DNA of 64,000 nt, taken from positions 1 through 64,000 of the forward strand of contig NZ_JAUSRF010000012.1 of NCBI RefSeq assembly GCF_030811685.1, written 5' to 3'. Shown here one piece after another: positions 63,355 to 64,000 of the stretch; within the stretch, counting starts at the first letter, position 1, and each line of letters begins with the position of its first letter. This DNA comes from Neorhizobium huautlense (GTDB lineage: Bacteria > Pseudomonadota > Alphaproteobacteria > Rhizobiales > Rhizobiaceae). The notes under the pieces were generated by a model. That model was not told the DNA's origin. It was given only the letters and a program-made list of their open reading frames with translations, and made no database searches. The position numbers were made by a program, and so were the translations under genes.

Positions 63355-63401
63355 GTCCGTTCTCTCTTGTTTCGAGCGGGGCATTGCCCGTGATTAAATT
63401 T

Positions 63402-63431
63402 CGTAACGATCGTTACGTAATGATCGGTATG
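63402..63431. promoter_or_regulatory. Operator tandem between SDR and TetR genes
   Basis: CGTAACGATCGTTACG (63402-63417) is a perfect 16-bp palindrome. CGTAATGATCGGTATG (63416-63431) is a degenerate second copy (13/16 identical) overlapping it by two bases. Typical TetR-family operator arrangement. Confidence 0.75.
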
Positions 63432-63460
63432 AAATTTGACAGCGGCGGTCAAGCGTTTTA

Positions 63461-63474
63461 ATAACGGGCGTTAT
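63461..63474. promoter_or_regulatory. Second TetR half-site palindrome
   Basis: ATAACG-GG-CGTTAT shares the TAACG/CGTTA half-sites of the 63402 operator and lies three bases before the TetR start codon, fitting autorepression. Confidence 0.65.
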
Positions 63475-63477
63475 GAA

Positions 63478-64000
63478 ATGGATAAGCAGAAACTGATGGG
63501 ACGCCATCGCGAATTCGATGTGGAGAAGGCGCTGGATGCCGCCATGTGTGTGTTCTGGCGCAAGGGCTATGAGGGCGCATCCTATGCCGACCTCACGCAG
63601 GCAGCCGGTGTGGAGCGGCCGGCGCTCTACTCCGCCTTCGGCAACAAGGAAGCGCTCTTCAAAAAGGTGCTGACGCGCTATTACGAGCGCCATCTCGACT
63701 ACATTCCGGTCGCGCTGGAACTGCCGACGGCGCGTGAGGTGGCCGCGCATATCCTGTTCAATGCCATCGACCTCAATACCCGATATCCCGATCATACCGG
63801 CTGCCTCGGCATCAACGGTGTTCTGGCCGGATCGGACGAGGCGGAACCGGTGCGGCTGGCTTTGATCGAAGCGCGGGCGGAAGGCGAGGCGGTGTTGCTT
63901 CAGCGTTTCGAGCGGGCAAAGGCGGAGGGCGACCTGCTGCCGACCGCAGATCCCGACACGCTGGCGAAATTCGTGCTGGCCATACTTCATGGCATGGCGG
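63478..64000 (+). CDS. TetR-family regulator, partial (runs off the window)
   Basis: The visible 174 codons start MDKQKLMGRHREFDVEKALD, with the HTH SYADLTQAAGVERPALYSAF and a ligand domain (LNTRYPDHTGCLGINGVLAG). No stop before the end of the window, so the C-terminus is missing. A start at 63496 (MGRHREF) is possible. Divergent from the SDR gene and flanked by matching operators, so it is the likely repressor of both. Confidence 0.9.
   Translation, partial: MDKQKLMGRHREFDVEKALDAAMCVFWRKGYEGASYADLTQAAGVERPALYSAFGNKEALFKKVLTRYYERHLDYIPVALELPTAREVAAHILFNAIDLNTRYPDHTGCLGINGVLAGSDEAEPVRLALIEARAEGEAVLLQRFERAKAEGDLLPTADPDTLAKFVLAILHGMA

Overview
The window is a GC-rich alphaproteobacterial chromosome segment. 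Gene content and order point to the Rhizobiaceae (Agrobacterium/Rhizobium group). The evidence is the tkt-gap and pgk-fda glycolytic genes next to zapA and a 6S RNA candidate; yebC, ruvCAB, ybgC and tolQRAB-pal-cpoB-tilS-ftsH-glmM in one series; BioR boxes (TTATCTATAA) at a GntR regulator and bioY; a serC leader of the alphaproteobacterial type; sulfolipid genes sqdB-sqdD-sqdC; and about 85-bp intergenic palindromic repeats of rhizobial type. No transposase, integrase, tRNA, rRNA or CRISPR array was seen.

Layout. 1-16326: class I aldolase and pgk, then about 10.6 kb of accessory genes (PAS/GGDEF protein, a HigBA-like toxin-antitoxin pair, an ADP-ribosylglycohydrolase with a coupled unknown gene, VapBC, a K+/H+ antiporter, a gluconate permease, bioR-bioY-DUF1284), then gap and tkt. 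16654-29417: DUF4164 gene, zapA, 6S RNA candidate, a three-gene histidine kinase/receiver group, a cysteine-peptidase-like unknown, a CNNM protein, 5-formyl-THF cyclo-ligase, YmdB, an MBL-fold protein, a flavin-binding stress protein, yebC and a Nudix hydrolase. 29410-33072: the ruvC-ruvA-ruvB operon, with one vapBC module between ruvC and ruvA and another between ruvA and ruvB. 33244-40807: a degenerate chemoreceptor-like protein, a flavin monooxygenase, small genes, the sulfolipid cluster, ybgC and a ParDE-like module. 41130-52152: the Tol-Pal envelope genes, tilS, ftsH and glmM. 52388-64000: two outer-membrane barrels, a quinone-reductase-like flavoprotein, a frameshifted methyltransferase, two coupled unknown membrane-associated genes, serC-serA with a structured leader, a PadR/DUF1700/DUF2807 operon, and a divergent SDR/TetR pair with clear operators.

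How it works together. The backbone is housekeeping: lower glycolysis and pentose phosphate (fda, pgk, gap, tkt), Holliday-junction processing (RuvABC), envelope constriction (Tol-Pal), serine synthesis (SerC, SerA), membrane proteolysis (FtsH) and cell-wall precursors (GlmM). Five toxin-antitoxin modules sit in or between these gene groups. The most striking arrangement is that the start codons of both ruvA and ruvB overlap the stop codon of a vapC toxin gene (ATGA), so the resolvasome helicase is predicted to be translationally coupled to two TA modules. Two of the three VapBC modules carry the same operator half-site. The HigB-like toxin appears to have lost its ATG by a single substitution.
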